62,335 bases of DNA from positions 1 through 62,335 of the forward strand of contig CAYMPJ010000020.1 of assembly GCA_964392325.1 (NCBI GenBank), written 5' to 3'. Positions 1 to 9,317 of the stretch are shown here, piece by piece. The translations under genes and the position numbers were made by a program. The notes under the pieces are model-generated. The model saw only the letters and a program-made list of their open reading frames with translations, made no database searches and was not told the DNA's origin. How positions within the stretch are numbered: position 1 is the stretch's first letter; each line of letters opens with the position of its first letter. The stretch is from CALLPQ01 sp964392325. Lineage in GTDB: Bacteria > Pseudomonadota > Alphaproteobacteria > Caulobacterales > Parvularculaceae.

Positions 1-165
1 CGAGCACTGGGTAAGATTTCCGAGATTAAAATAGCTTTCACCGATCCTCGAACTCACCTATACTCTTTCTATCCTAAAAACACGAAATACAGCCCTTTTC
101 ACACCTCACCGTGGTATGAATTGTGGTATTTTTTTATTTGGTAAATTTATTATACAGAGTCACTT

Positions 166-1629
166 ATGCCCCTTTCTCTTTCTGATCCTTCTCTATTACA
201 GCCCAACGCTTTTATTGATGGCAAATTTTCACCGGCATTGTCCGGGGAAACATTTCCCGTTACCAATCCCGCAACTCAAGAGCTTGTATCAGACGTTGCA
301 AATTGCGGCGCTGACGAAACCAAAGCCGCAATCAACGCAGCACATGAGGCTCTGGGACAATGGCGACGCAAACCGGCAAAAGACAGAAGCGCGCTCCTGC
401 TTGCATGGCGAGACATCATTGTCGAAAACATAGATGATTTGGCGTTGTTGCTATGCACCGAGCAAGGAAAATCATTGGCGGAAGCAAAAGGAGAAATCCT
501 GTATGGCGCGAGTTATATTCAATGGTTCGCGGAGGAAGCAAAGCGTGTTTACGGCGAGGTTCTACCATCCTTAGGGGATGATGCACGTCTCTTCACGATC
601 AAACAGCCCGTGGGCGTTGTGGGATGCATAACCCCTTGGAATTTTCCAAATGCCATGCTTGCCCGTAAAATCGCCCCTGCCTTGGCAGCTGGCTGCACCG
701 TTGTTTGTAAGCCCGCTAACGAGACTCCCCTTTCTGCATTAGCCATCGCAGAACTCGCGCGGCGTGTGGGCATACCGGCCGGTGCGATCAATGTCCTTTG
801 TGGCAAGACGGCTGAGATTGGCCATGAAATCACATCGAGCGAAATCGTGCGTAAACTGACTTTTACAGGCTCAACAGCGGTTGGTAAATTATTGACGCAA
901 CAATGTGTGCCAACATTAAAACGAACCTCGATGGAGCTTGGTGGCAATGCGCCTTTCATCGTTTTTGAAAGCGCAGATCTGGATGCGGCAGTAAAAGGAT
1001 TAATCGCAAACAAATTCCGCAACGCCGGACAGACTTGCGTTTGCACAAACCGTGTCATCGTCCAACGCTCAGTGGCAGATGCATTTGCCTCAAAGCTATC
1101 AGATGCAACAAAAGCATTGAAAGTCGGAGACGGTACACACCCTGATACAGTGATTGGCCCCCTGATTAATAAACGAGCCGTGGAAGATATTCAGGGCCTT
1201 ATTGAGGATGCCCGCGCAAAAGGCGCACGGATTATTGAAAGCGGTGATGATCACTCCTTCGGCGAGAACTTTATGACACCCAAAGTAATTTGTGACGCAA
1301 CCCGCGATATGCGTGTTTTCTCGGAAGAAATCTTTGGACCTATCGCCCCTATATTTTCGTTTGATACCGAAGAGGAGGCAATCGAACTTGCCAATGACAC
1401 ACCCTTTGGGCTTGCCGCTTATTTTTTCTCCCAAGACATGAGCCAGATCTGGCGAGTGGGAGAAGCGCTTGAAGCAGGAATGGTCGGGGTAAATGATGCC
1501 GTCCTTTCCAGTGAAACAATCCCCTTTGGCGGCGTTAAAGAGTCCGGCCAAGGGCGTGAGGGTTCACGATATGGCCTTGATGATTATCTGGAAATTAAAC
1601 ACCTTAAAATGGGAGGGTTATCCCTATGA
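166..1629 (+). CDS. gabD: NAD(P)-dependent succinate-semialdehyde dehydrogenase
   Basis: This 487-residue aldehyde dehydrogenase probably oxidises succinate semialdehyde to succinate in the cytoplasm, the last step of the GABA shunt. The family signature TPWNFP lies near residue 155. The general base is Glu257 (MELGGN) and the catalytic nucleophile is Cys291 in GQTCVCTN. The nearby Cys293 recalls the redox-switch cysteine pair described in human SSADH. Length and N-terminus match the GabD subfamily. A ureohydrolase gene follows 118 bp downstream on the same strand, so together they could turn a guanidino compound into succinate. Assignment within the large ALDH superfamily rests on recalled similarity; a glutarate-semialdehyde dehydrogenase is the main alternative. 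Confidence 0.85.
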   Translation: MPLSLSDPSLLQPNAFIDGKFSPALSGETFPVTNPATQELVSDVANCGADETKAAINAAHEALGQWRRKPAKDRSALLLAWRDIIVENIDDLALLLCTEQGKSLAEAKGEILYGASYIQWFAEEAKRVYGEVLPSLGDDARLFTIKQPVGVVGCITPWNFPNAMLARKIAPALAAGCTVVCKPANETPLSALAIAELARRVGIPAGAINVLCGKTAEIGHEITSSEIVRKLTFTGSTAVGKLLTQQCVPTLKRTSMELGGNAPFIVFESADLDAAVKGLIANKFRNAGQTCVCTNRVIVQRSVADAFASKLSDATKALKVGDGTHPDTVIGPLINKRAVEDIQGLIEDARAKGARIIESGDDHSFGENFMTPKVICDATRDMRVFSEEIFGPIAPIFSFDTEEEAIELANDTPFGLAAYFFSQDMSQIWRVGEALEAGMVGVNDAVLSSETIPFGGVKESGQGREGSRYGLDDYLEIKHLKMGGLSL

Positions 1630-1747
1630 ATGTCCACACAAATATAAATGCCAACTCAAAATCCATTACAAATTAGGTGCTTTTTTCGGTTACTGCTAGA
1701 AATAATGACGATCGGAACAACAGCAGCAAATAAATGGCTAAAAAAAT

Positions 1748-2716
1748 ATGACATCTAAAATCGACGATATTGACCTTGCCTTTACGCGCAAACCGGGATC
1801 GGGAACCCGCGTTGAGCCCACCTATTCTGGCGCCCTTAGTTTTGCCCGCAGGCGGTACACAAAAGATATAGAAAATTGCGACCTTGCCATTATCGGTATA
1901 CCTCTCGACCTCGCCACAACATCGCGCCCCGGCGCACGATTTGGCCCAAGGGCAGTGCGAGAAGCCTCGGCAATGGTTGCGTGGGACCTTGTTCATGGTT
2001 GGGGTTTAGATCCTTTTGAGACTCTTCGCGTCATCGATTATGGCGACGTTTTGTTTGATCAGGGTATGCCCGCTTCGGTCCCTGATGAAATCGAACAACA
2101 ATTTCATCCCTTGCACACAAAAGGCGTAAAAACCCTCATGCTCGGAGGCGATCATTTCACCACCTACCCCGTTTTAAAGTCACTCGCCAAAACCCATAAA
2201 GAACCGCTTTCCCTTATCCATTTTGATGCCCATTCAGATACTTGGGAGGAGGATGGCAAGAGGATCGACCACGGCACCATGTTTTATCATGCGGCGAAAG
2301 AAGGCCTCATTGCCCCGGAGCGGTCAATACAAATTGGAATAAGAACCCACAATGAAAAGACCCATGGCTTCAATGTACTCAGTGCCGAGGATGTCCGCGC
2401 GATGGGAGCAAAGGAAGTCAGCAAACGCGCACGCGACATTGTTGGCAATCATCCAGTATACGTAACATTTGACATTGATTGCCTCGATCCATCCTATGCC
2501 CCCGGTACCGGCACACCGGTTATTGGCGGGCTCACCAGCATGGAAGCCCAACAAATTTTACGCGGTCTGCGCGGTATAAATATTGTGAGCGGAGACGTTG
2601 TCGAAGTAGCCCCCGCTTACGACAGCGCCCAAATTACCGCATTGGCCGGCGCAACAATGGCGATGAATCTGATCGCCCTCTTCGCGACTTCGACCAACGG
2701 TAAATCTCTTTCCTGA
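1748..2716 (+). CDS. Agmatinase/guanidinobutyrase-family ureohydrolase
   Basis: A 322-residue Mn-dependent ureohydrolase of the arginase/agmatinase fold. All six expected metal ligands are visible: His136 in GGDH, Asp160, His162 and Asp164 in DAHSD, and Asp242 and Asp244 in DIDCLDP. The enzyme releases urea from a guanidino substrate. The segment IDYGDVLFDQG and the overall length favour agmatinase (SpeB) or guanidinobutyrase over arginase. The gabD gene upstream fits a route ending in GABA and succinate semialdehyde, and 4-guanidinobutyrate would give GABA directly. The exact substrate cannot be read from sequence because the specificity loop differs between close relatives. The gene is convergent with ispE. 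Confidence 0.85.
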   Translation: MTSKIDDIDLAFTRKPGSGTRVEPTYSGALSFARRRYTKDIENCDLAIIGIPLDLATTSRPGARFGPRAVREASAMVAWDLVHGWGLDPFETLRVIDYGDVLFDQGMPASVPDEIEQQFHPLHTKGVKTLMLGGDHFTTYPVLKSLAKTHKEPLSLIHFDAHSDTWEEDGKRIDHGTMFYHAAKEGLIAPERSIQIGIRTHNEKTHGFNVLSAEDVRAMGAKEVSKRARDIVGNHPVYVTFDIDCLDPSYAPGTGTPVIGGLTSMEAQQILRGLRGINIVSGDVVEVAPAYDSAQITALAGATMAMNLIALFATSTNGKSLS

Positions 2717-2738
2717 CATCTATAATCTCCTTCAATTG

Positions 2739-2764
2739 AGCCATTTTACTACCTAAAAATGGCT
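2739..2764. terminator. Hairpin between convergent speB-like gene and ispE
   Basis: AGCCATTTT at 2739-2747 pairs with AAAATGGCT at 2756-2764 (9 bp, 8-nt loop). It lies in the 66-bp gap between two convergent genes and could stop transcripts from both sides. No clean U-tract follows on either strand, so intrinsic termination is uncertain. Confidence 0.4.
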
Positions 2765-2782
2765 ACAGACTAAGGGGGCGGG

Positions 2783-3649
2783 TCAGAATTTAAGTTTTGC
2801 CGTCATGGCCCACCAGCCACGGCGTTCAATCTCGACGCTGGCATTTTTTGCATCTTCAAGATTATCAAAAAGCGCAAAACATGTTGCTCCGCTTCCCGAC
2901 ATCCGGCTGAGCAATGCGCCCGGTTGCGCTGTCAAAGCCTCGATAACTGTTTTGATGACTACCTCATGGGCAATCGCCGGGGCCTGCAAATCATTGCGGG
3001 CGAGAGACAATTGGGAAATAAAATCATCGGGTGACGAAAAAGCCTGTTCCCCCATATGCTTTGGCATTTCAGGAATTTGGTTTTGGCTGTCAAAGGCTTT
3101 AAATATCGGCCCCGTAGGGGTTTCAACCCGCGGATTTGCAAGACACACCCACAATTGGGGCAAAGACGGTGCGCGCTCGATGACCTCGCCCGCCCCGCTC
3201 ACAAATATAGGATGGGTTTCCAGGCATGCAGGGACATCTGCGCCCAATGCAAAAGCGATATTGTGTAATTCCTGACTGGAAATGGTCAAGTTCCATAAAC
3301 GCGTGAGCGCACGAAGAGCAGCAGCAGCATCAGCAGATCCCCCCCCGATCCCAGCTGCGACGGGTAGATTTTTAACCAGATTAATCCGTGCACCAACCTC
3401 AATCGACTGCGCATCGCGCAATTGGGTAGCCGCTTTCAATATTAGATTATGGCTTACCGGAAAGGCTTGCAGAGACTCCGCAAACGGTCCTGAAATTGTT
3501 AGAGACAATTCTTGCGCAGGTTCGACAGTAATTTCGTCCCCCTGATCGGCAAACACAAACAGGCTTGCTAGATCGTGCAAACCATCACCGCGCACACCGC
3601 CAACATGAAGATAGAGGTTGATTTTTGCGCACGCAATCTCGGTGATCAT
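2783..3649 (-). CDS. ispE: 4-diphosphocytidyl-2-C-methyl-D-erythritol kinase
   Basis: A 288-residue GHMP kinase that phosphorylates CDP-methylerythritol in the non-mevalonate (MEP) isoprenoid pathway. The N-terminal CAKINLYL carries the conserved lysine. The glycine-rich ATP loop PVAAGIGGGSADAA is at about residues 96-109, and GADVP follows with the catalytic aspartate. A C-terminal GHMP motif, MSGSGATCFA, is present. The start ATG is 2 nt after the stop of the TPR lipoprotein gene, so the two are almost certainly co-transcribed and perhaps translationally coupled. From memory, the order ETF-QO, TPR protein, ispE is common in Alphaproteobacteria. Confidence 0.95.
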   Translation of the reverse strand: MITEIACAKINLYLHVGGVRGDGLHDLASLFVFADQGDEITVEPAQELSLTISGPFAESLQAFPVSHNLILKAATQLRDAQSIEVGARINLVKNLPVAAGIGGGSADAAAALRALTRLWNLTISSQELHNIAFALGADVPACLETHPIFVSGAGEVIERAPSLPQLWVCLANPRVETPTGPIFKAFDSQNQIPEMPKHMGEQAFSSPDDFISQLSLARNDLQAPAIAHEVVIKTVIEALTAQPGALLSRMSGSGATCFALFDNLEDAKNASVEIERRGWWAMTAKLKF

Positions 3650-3651
3650 TA

Positions 3652-5523
3652 TCAGTTGTTGTTCTCTTCTTTGACACTATCGGCTGAGCTTGTTTTAGTA
3701 GAACTCTCGATAATAGCGGCAGTATCCCCTACGCTTTCAGCGCGCTCTTTTTCCTCATTCGCCTCATCAGACAAACCATTTTCAAGTTTATCTTCCAGAG
3801 TTTCTTTTAACATATCATCGGGCTCTAGCCCTAATGCTCTGCGCCATTCATAGCGCGCCTCTATTTTACGATCCAACTTCCAGTAAACATCACCCAAATG
3901 GTCCGTAAGTGTTGGGTCCTCCGGCTCAATAGAGACCGCTTCTTCTAATTTCAGGAGCGCCTTATCATATTGCCCCAATTGATAATGGGCCCAGCCAACA
4001 GAATCGATAATAGCTCCCGAACGAGGGCTCTTCTCGAGCGCTTTTTCTAATAATTCAAAGGCCTCCTCAAGATTGACCCCGCGTTCAGCCCATGAATAAC
4101 CAAGATAATTTAATGCCTGCGGTTCTTCCGGCGCAATTTCGGTTGCCTTTTTTAAATCCGCTTCAGCCTCTTCCCATCTATCAAGACGTAAAAGATATTC
4201 ACCGCGCGCAACAAAAAATCTCCAATCATCCGCGTAAAAATCATTTTCCCGTCGCGCAACCACAAAGTCCATAAGAGTTTTTGCTTCCTCATACCGTCCA
4301 TCTTGCGCATAGCGAGAAGCTAAAACGAGCCTTGCCTCATCGGCAAGAGGATCAGTACGAACAATCTCTTCGAGCACATTCTCGGCTCCTTGAATGTTCT
4401 CTAAATTGAAATATGCGCGCGCAATATCGATTCTCGATTGCTCGTAGAAATCCGAAGAGACCGGCACCTTGCGAAGCGCAGTGATGGCCGCTTCATGTTG
4501 ACCATGGACATTATTAAACGATCCAAGAAAATTTTGCGCTTCATAAAGTTTGGGGTTTAACGCAAGGGCTAATTGCATCATCGCTATTGGTTGATTAAGG
4601 GAGGGATCACGAAGCGAAAACCCAGCCTCAAGCGCGTCATTACGTTGCTGATAAATTTGATCAACCATCGCTGATCCCAACATAAATAATGCAATCGCAC
4701 CCCCTTGGGCCGGAGTAATATTGGAGAAATTATGGTCCGTTTTTCCCGCTTCAAGATTGGCGAGATTTCGCAAACCCATGCGCCGTGAATATCCGCGCCT
4801 TTGCAAGAGCAAATTATTGACCTCCCGCGCAAGGGCATCATCCCCAATTGCGGCTAAAAATTCTGGAAACGCTCTTTGTCCAACCGGTCCTCCAAGCGTT
4901 AAAAACGACACTTGATAAGCATCCCTCGCTTGATCAACCAGACCCGCCTTCTCGGATAATAATGCAAGGTGAAGTGGCGCAAATCCTCTGAAAACGCCTT
5001 CTGGCGGCGCGTTCAAATGTTCTATCGCTGCTAAAGGCCCTTTATCCCCATCAATCGCCCACGCCTTTAAAATAAAAGCAGCAGATTCAAAAGCAGGATT
5101 ATCGGTGATATTGAATAATTCCGCTCGTGCAGATGCATATCGCCCGGCTCTTAAATCATCAACCGCCAGTGTGAGGGTTACTAATAGCTCCCGCTCGGAT
5201 GCGGAAAATCGTGCAATGTGATTTGCGCTTTTGACTGCGCTGTCAAAATTTCCGTTGAGCAGGTCTGCCCGAAAAGCACTTTCACGTACATCAAATGCAT
5301 TCGGGACAACCGGATGTACGCGCGAGAATTGCTGCGACGCAGTTACATGATCATTTTGCCTAACCGCTAGACGGCCAGCAAGATATTCCCCGGTCACAGT
5401 CGTTTGCGGCCCAGAACCCAATCCGGATATAGTTGTGCAAGACTGCAGAACACTTACAGCCAAGACGCCTAAAAACGGCGCCCGAACCCTGGAGCAGAAA
5501 TTACGTATCGTCCAACCAAACAC
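3652..5523 (-). CDS. TPR-repeat (putative) lipoprotein
   Basis: A 623-residue protein with a short N-terminal signal-like helix ending VLQSC, a weak lipobox around residue 29, so it is probably an envelope lipoprotein facing the periplasm. From about residue 330 to 600 it carries repeated TPR units; examples are PQALNYLGYSWAERG and SGAIIDSVGWAHYQLGQYDK. The C-terminal tail is acidic and Glu/Asn rich, ending in asparagines. Such proteins act as assembly or scaffolding factors, but no specific partner can be named. It sits directly upstream of ispE with a 2-nt gap and downstream of ETF-QO. No enzymatic motif was seen. Confidence 0.85.
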   Translation of the reverse strand: MFGWTIRNFCSRVRAPFLGVLAVSVLQSCTTISGLGSGPQTTVTGEYLAGRLAVRQNDHVTASQQFSRVHPVVPNAFDVRESAFRADLLNGNFDSAVKSANHIARFSASERELLVTLTLAVDDLRAGRYASARAELFNITDNPAFESAAFILKAWAIDGDKGPLAAIEHLNAPPEGVFRGFAPLHLALLSEKAGLVDQARDAYQVSFLTLGGPVGQRAFPEFLAAIGDDALAREVNNLLLQRRGYSRRMGLRNLANLEAGKTDHNFSNITPAQGGAIALFMLGSAMVDQIYQQRNDALEAGFSLRDPSLNQPIAMMQLALALNPKLYEAQNFLGSFNNVHGQHEAAITALRKVPVSSDFYEQSRIDIARAYFNLENIQGAENVLEEIVRTDPLADEARLVLASRYAQDGRYEEAKTLMDFVVARRENDFYADDWRFFVARGEYLLRLDRWEEAEADLKKATEIAPEEPQALNYLGYSWAERGVNLEEAFELLEKALEKSPRSGAIIDSVGWAHYQLGQYDKALLKLEEAVSIEPEDPTLTDHLGDVYWKLDRKIEARYEWRRALGLEPDDMLKETLEDKLENGLSDEANEEKERAESVGDTAAIIESSTKTSSADSVKEENNN

Positions 5524-5578
5524 TTTATGCTCCTAACACCTCTGCGGTGTCTCTAAAGACCAGCCATTCAAAGTCACA

Positions 5579-5603
5579 CGGGGATTTCATTTTCAAGTCC
5601 CCG
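5579..5603. repeat. Stem-loop between ETF-QO and the TPR gene
   Basis: CGGGGATTT at 5579-5587 pairs with AAGTCCCCG at 5595-5603, giving 9 bp with one G-U and a 7-nt loop. It lies in the 177-bp gap between the ETF-QO stop and the TPR gene start, in the leftward transcript. It lacks a U-tract, so it may protect mRNA or set polarity; it is not a clear terminator. Confidence 0.4.
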
Positions 5604-5700
5604 CCGCGCGAATTCAAAATAATACCTTTATACACTGTCACAATTTACAGTGGCTTAGCACAATTCAGGAAGAATACCGCCAAAAAAAGCTCAAAAAACC

Positions 5701-7389
5701 CTACATATTGGGATAATTTGGGCCCCCGCCCCCCTCAGGTACACACCACTGGATATTTTGGGAGGGGTCTTTAATGTCGCAAGTTTTGCAATGAACACAA
5801 TTTTGCGAATTGACCTGGAATTTTGGGTTTGAGCCATCATCATCGGTCAAGACCTCATACACCCCCGCAGGGCAATAACGCTGGGCGGGTTCGGCATATT
5901 TGGGCAAATTGACCGAAATCGGGATCGCGGCATCTTTCAGCTGCAAATGGGAAGGCTGGTCTTCCGCATGATTGGTTGCGGAAAAGGAAACATTCGTCAG
6001 GCGGTCAAAAGTGATGACGCCATCGGGTTTTGGATAGTCGATGGGTTTGTGGTCTGATGCCGGTTCGGTAGATTCCGCATCGGTTTTACCATGCTTGAGC
6101 GTTCCGAAAACCGAAAACCCTCGAAGGAGTGTCGTGCTCCACAACTCAAGGCCCATCATGGGGAGTGCAACCCATGTTCCAAATTTTGACCAGAGCGGCT
6201 TAACATTACGCACTTTTTTCAGCTCGGTATAAACACCCGAATTGAGATATTTTTCCGTGTAAGCCGTTAATTCATCGCCGGCCCGCTCTTGGCCAACAGC
6301 CTCAAACGCAGCCTCAGCGGCCATGATGCCGGTCAGCATCGCATTGTGGTTTCCTTTTATGCGCGGCACATTAACAAAACCCGCAGAACAGCCAATGAGC
6401 GCCCCGCCGGGGAATGTCAGTTTCGGCACTGACTGAAATCCGCCCTCTGTAATCGCCCTTGCACCATAGGCGACACGGTCGCCGCCTTCGAGAATTTTTG
6501 ATATTTCAGGATGTGTTTTGAACTTTTGAAACTCCTGATACGGAGAAAGATACGGATTTTTATAATTCAAATGGACAACAAAGCCGATAGAAACTTCATT
6601 TTCACCAAAATGATACATCCACGACCCACCGCCCGTATCGCTTTTTAGTGGCCAGCCAAAAGTATGTTGAACATGACCCTTGCGAAAATTTTCTGGTTTA
6701 ACCTTCCACAGCTCTTTAATCCCGATACCATATTTTTGTGGTTCACGATCTGCATCAAGATTAAATTTTGCAATCAATTCCTTACTGAGCGACCCACGAA
6801 CGCCCTCGCCTAGTAAAATATATTTACCCGACAAAATCATGCCCGGCTCATAGTTAGGGCCATGGCTGCCATCTGCAGTAATCCCGGCTTCACCAACAAT
6901 GACACCTTTAACCGAGCCGTCATCACGGTAAACGAGACTTGAAGCGGCCATGCCCGGATATATTTCCACTTCCATCGCCTCTGCCTGCTCACCAAGCCAC
7001 CGGCAGACATTACCCATTGAAGCAATGTAACATCCATGATTTTTCAACATGCCCGGCATTGCAAAAACCGGCAGCGGCAGTGAACCTGAAGCCCCCAAAA
7101 TTTTAAAACTCTCCGATTCCACAGGTGTTTCGATTGGATTACCATCCATTTCACGCCACTTCGGGAGAAGCGCGTCCAATCCAACAGGGTCTAAAACCGC
7201 ACCCGAGAGAATATGCGCACCAACCTCGGAGCCTTTTTCAACCACGACCACACTAATGTCGCGCCCTCCCTCGGCGGCCAATTGCTTTAATCGAATGGCT
7301 GCAGAGAGCCCGGACGGCCCCGCGCCAACAATCACCACATCAAATTCCATCTCTTCGCGATCAATCGTTTCAGTTGCTGTTTCGCTCAT
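5701..7389 (-). CDS. Electron-transfer flavoprotein-ubiquinone oxidoreductase
   Basis: A 562-residue ETF-QO, a membrane-associated FAD and 4Fe-4S enzyme that passes electrons from ETF (acyl-CoA and amino-acid dehydrogenases) to ubiquinone. The FAD dinucleotide fold GAGPSG is at residues 22-27. The C-terminal ferredoxin-like part contains CVHCKTCDIKDP and a final Cys, the cluster ligands, followed by the typical ending EGGGGPNYPNM. The start chosen is the ATG at 7389 (MSETATETID). An upstream in-frame start at 7470 would add 27 unconserved residues rich in Cys and His. It suggests active beta-oxidation or branched amino-acid catabolism, in keeping with the PHB genes further on. Confidence 0.95.
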   Translation of the reverse strand: MSETATETIDREEMEFDVVIVGAGPSGLSAAIRLKQLAAEGGRDISVVVVEKGSEVGAHILSGAVLDPVGLDALLPKWREMDGNPIETPVESESFKILGASGSLPLPVFAMPGMLKNHGCYIASMGNVCRWLGEQAEAMEVEIYPGMAASSLVYRDDGSVKGVIVGEAGITADGSHGPNYEPGMILSGKYILLGEGVRGSLSKELIAKFNLDADREPQKYGIGIKELWKVKPENFRKGHVQHTFGWPLKSDTGGGSWMYHFGENEVSIGFVVHLNYKNPYLSPYQEFQKFKTHPEISKILEGGDRVAYGARAITEGGFQSVPKLTFPGGALIGCSAGFVNVPRIKGNHNAMLTGIMAAEAAFEAVGQERAGDELTAYTEKYLNSGVYTELKKVRNVKPLWSKFGTWVALPMMGLELWSTTLLRGFSVFGTLKHGKTDAESTEPASDHKPIDYPKPDGVITFDRLTNVSFSATNHAEDQPSHLQLKDAAIPISVNLPKYAEPAQRYCPAGVYEVLTDDDGSNPKFQVNSQNCVHCKTCDIKDPSQNIQWCVPEGGGGPNYPNM

Positions 7390-7644
7390 TTTCACTTGTT
7401 CCGTTCCTCTATGATGGCACCTTTTATGATGGCATCTGTTCAGCTTCCAGCCACACACGCAAAAATACAAATCTGTTCCTTTTAATGCCAGAATTTTCCT
7501 CTATTTGCCAATAAAGGATACAGATTTTAAGGTTTTATAAGCTGATTTTCTGGTTCAAGAAGGGCCAGAGGAGCCAGTGAGGAGTTTCCAAAGAGAATGA
7601 ACAGACCTCTTTGAGCTAGGGTGATCACCAGAATGCCGGACAAG

Positions 7645-7670
7645 AAAAAAGCTAACGTTTACACGTTAGC
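7645..7670 (-). terminator. Intrinsic terminator after the cytosolic cyclophilin gene
   Basis: A perfect 8-bp stem, GCTAACGT with ACGTTAGC (7651-7670), has a TTAC loop. On the minus strand it is followed by six U (7645-7650). It ends the leftward gyrA-coaD-cyclophilin direction. Confidence 0.85.
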
Positions 7671-7713
7671 TCTCATTTTTATGGCAAAGACCGGTTAATC
7701 GGAAAGACTGATT

Positions 7714-8160
7714 CTAGCCTTCAGAACGCATGGAAACAATTTTCGTTGGCGCTTTTGGTGGCTCACCTTTTTGGGCGGCATCTACCGCTTCCATACCGCT
7801 AACCACTTTTCCCCATACTGTGTACTGAGTATCAAGAAAAGATGCATCATCGAAACAAATGAAAAATTGACTATCAGCGCTATTTGGATCTGAAGAACGA
7901 GCCATTGAACATATACCGCGTTGATGGCTCTCATCATTGAATTCAGCGTTAATTTTAGTTCCCGATCCGCCAGTACCATCACCTCGCGGACATCCCATCT
8001 GGGCCATAAATCCATCAATAACCCGATGCAGCGTCAGCCCATCATAGAATCCATCATTTGCGAGCTTGGTAATCTGGGAGACATGATTAGGCGCTCGATC
8101 CGGGAGCATTTCAATCGTTACATCGCCAGTTTCAAGTTTTAAGAGAATAGTTGGGTTCAC
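7714..8160 (-). CDS. ppiB: Cytoplasmic cyclophilin-type peptidyl-prolyl isomerase
   Basis: A 148-residue single-domain cyclophilin without a signal peptide, expected to catalyse proline cis-trans isomerisation in the cytoplasm. It has the conserved LTLHRVIDGFMAQMGCPRGDG block with the catalytic Arg in HRVI, and the DSQFFICF motif. The gene starts with GTG at 8160, whose bases overlap the TGA stop of the upstream cyclophilin gene (GTGA), a classic sign of translational coupling. A strong terminator follows. The family is recognised with confidence; ppiB is used for a cytosolic paralogue. Confidence 0.92.
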   Translation of the reverse strand: MNPTILLKLETGDVTIEMLPDRAPNHVSQITKLANDGFYDGLTLHRVIDGFMAQMGCPRGDGTGGSGTKINAEFNDESHQRGICSMARSSDPNSADSQFFICFDDASFLDTQYTVWGKVVSGMEAVDAAQKGEPPKAPTKIVSMRSEG

Positions 8161-9152
8161 AGTGATACAGCTCCGTCAATTTTTGTTGGGACTTTGATAT
8201 CGCACATATCACCGACTAATCCATCTTTTACTTTTCCCAAAGCCTTTAGATATTCTAAAAATTCTGGACGGTTTGTATCAAATACCTTGATATCCTGGCG
8301 CTCTTCTTCCGGAATTTGCGAAGCCAAACGCATCCTTAGGATCGGGGTAGGTCTTTCGGGGGGCTCTCCGCGAGAAATTCTTTTTGAATGGCGAAATCCA
8401 TGCACAGCCCAACCCCAAGCGGTGTAACGCGTGTCCAGCCCTTGACGGGCATCACCAATCACAAAAAAGAACTGACTATTTCCCGAATTTGGATTAGTCG
8501 CCCGGGCCATCGACAAAGTGCCAGGGCAATGAATACCCCATAGTTTCACTTCACCATTTGCCAAGAAACTTCCCAAACTATTTGGTTGGGCAGCGACAGG
8601 CATGCCATTGACATAGCCCACTCTGGCTGCGACCCGGTCACGCCCTATTTCAGTAAAATCCTCTACAAGGTCAACATTTTTAGTAAATTCGCCGACGATA
8701 TCTGGCTTTGTGGATCCTCCCGTACCGTCTCCTTTAGGATCACCGCCTTGCGCAACGAAGCCTTGAATCACACGATGGAATTTCAAACCATCATAGAATT
8801 TTTCCGAGACCAGTTCGCGAATACGGGTTGCGGTAACTGGAGCCAAATCCGGGCGAAGCTCTATAATCACCTCGCCATTAGGCAGTTCCATCACAACAGT
8901 ATTTTGCGGGTCCAAACTCCTCCACGCATCATCTTCTGCATTTCGGACCACATCAATTTTCTTTGCTAATGCCAGTAGAGCAGCTTTCTGCTTTTTTTTC
9001 TTACTTTGAGCGTCTGCTTGATCAAATCCGCTAGGCGCAAACACCAAGGCCACTCCTAAGGCAGTCACCAACCCTAAAAAACCCGTTTTTACTGATAAAA
9101 TCTTTTGGAAAATTTTGCTCAAACCACCCATAAAATGATTGTGAAAGATCAT
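8157..9152 (-). CDS. Exported cyclophilin-type peptidyl-prolyl isomerase
   Basis: A 331-residue cyclophilin with an N-terminal hydrophobic segment (FLGLVTALGVALVFA, about residues 25-39) and a likely cleavage after ADA near residue 48, so it should act in the periplasm. The isomerase domain contains KFHRVIQGFVAQGGDPKGDG and NSQFFFVIGD. An insertion around residues 150-200 separates the two motifs. A C-terminal extension of about 60 residues follows the domain and has no recognised motif. The start at 9152 has AAGGAG 11 nt upstream; the ATG at 9131 lacks such a site. Cytosolic and exported isomerases are made from one message. Confidence 0.88.
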   Translation of the reverse strand: MIFHNHFMGGLSKIFQKILSVKTGFLGLVTALGVALVFAPSGFDQADAQSKKKKQKAALLALAKKIDVVRNAEDDAWRSLDPQNTVVMELPNGEVIIELRPDLAPVTATRIRELVSEKFYDGLKFHRVIQGFVAQGGDPKGDGTGGSTKPDIVGEFTKNVDLVEDFTEIGRDRVAARVGYVNGMPVAAQPNSLGSFLANGEVKLWGIHCPGTLSMARATNPNSGNSQFFFVIGDARQGLDTRYTAWGWAVHGFRHSKRISRGEPPERPTPILRMRLASQIPEEERQDIKVFDTNRPEFLEYLKALGKVKDGLVGDMCDIKVPTKIDGAVSL

Positions 9153-9317
9153 TGACCTATAAACTCCTTAAGTCATGGTTTTGTGGCATCAGCCGTATAT
9201 ATGGCATGGCGCAACACACTGTTTTCTAACCACACCCAGATCAGCCGTTATCTTATCCCACAATCGCATCAGACAGCAACCATCGATATGGTTAAACCAG
9301 CAAACAAACGCAAAAAA

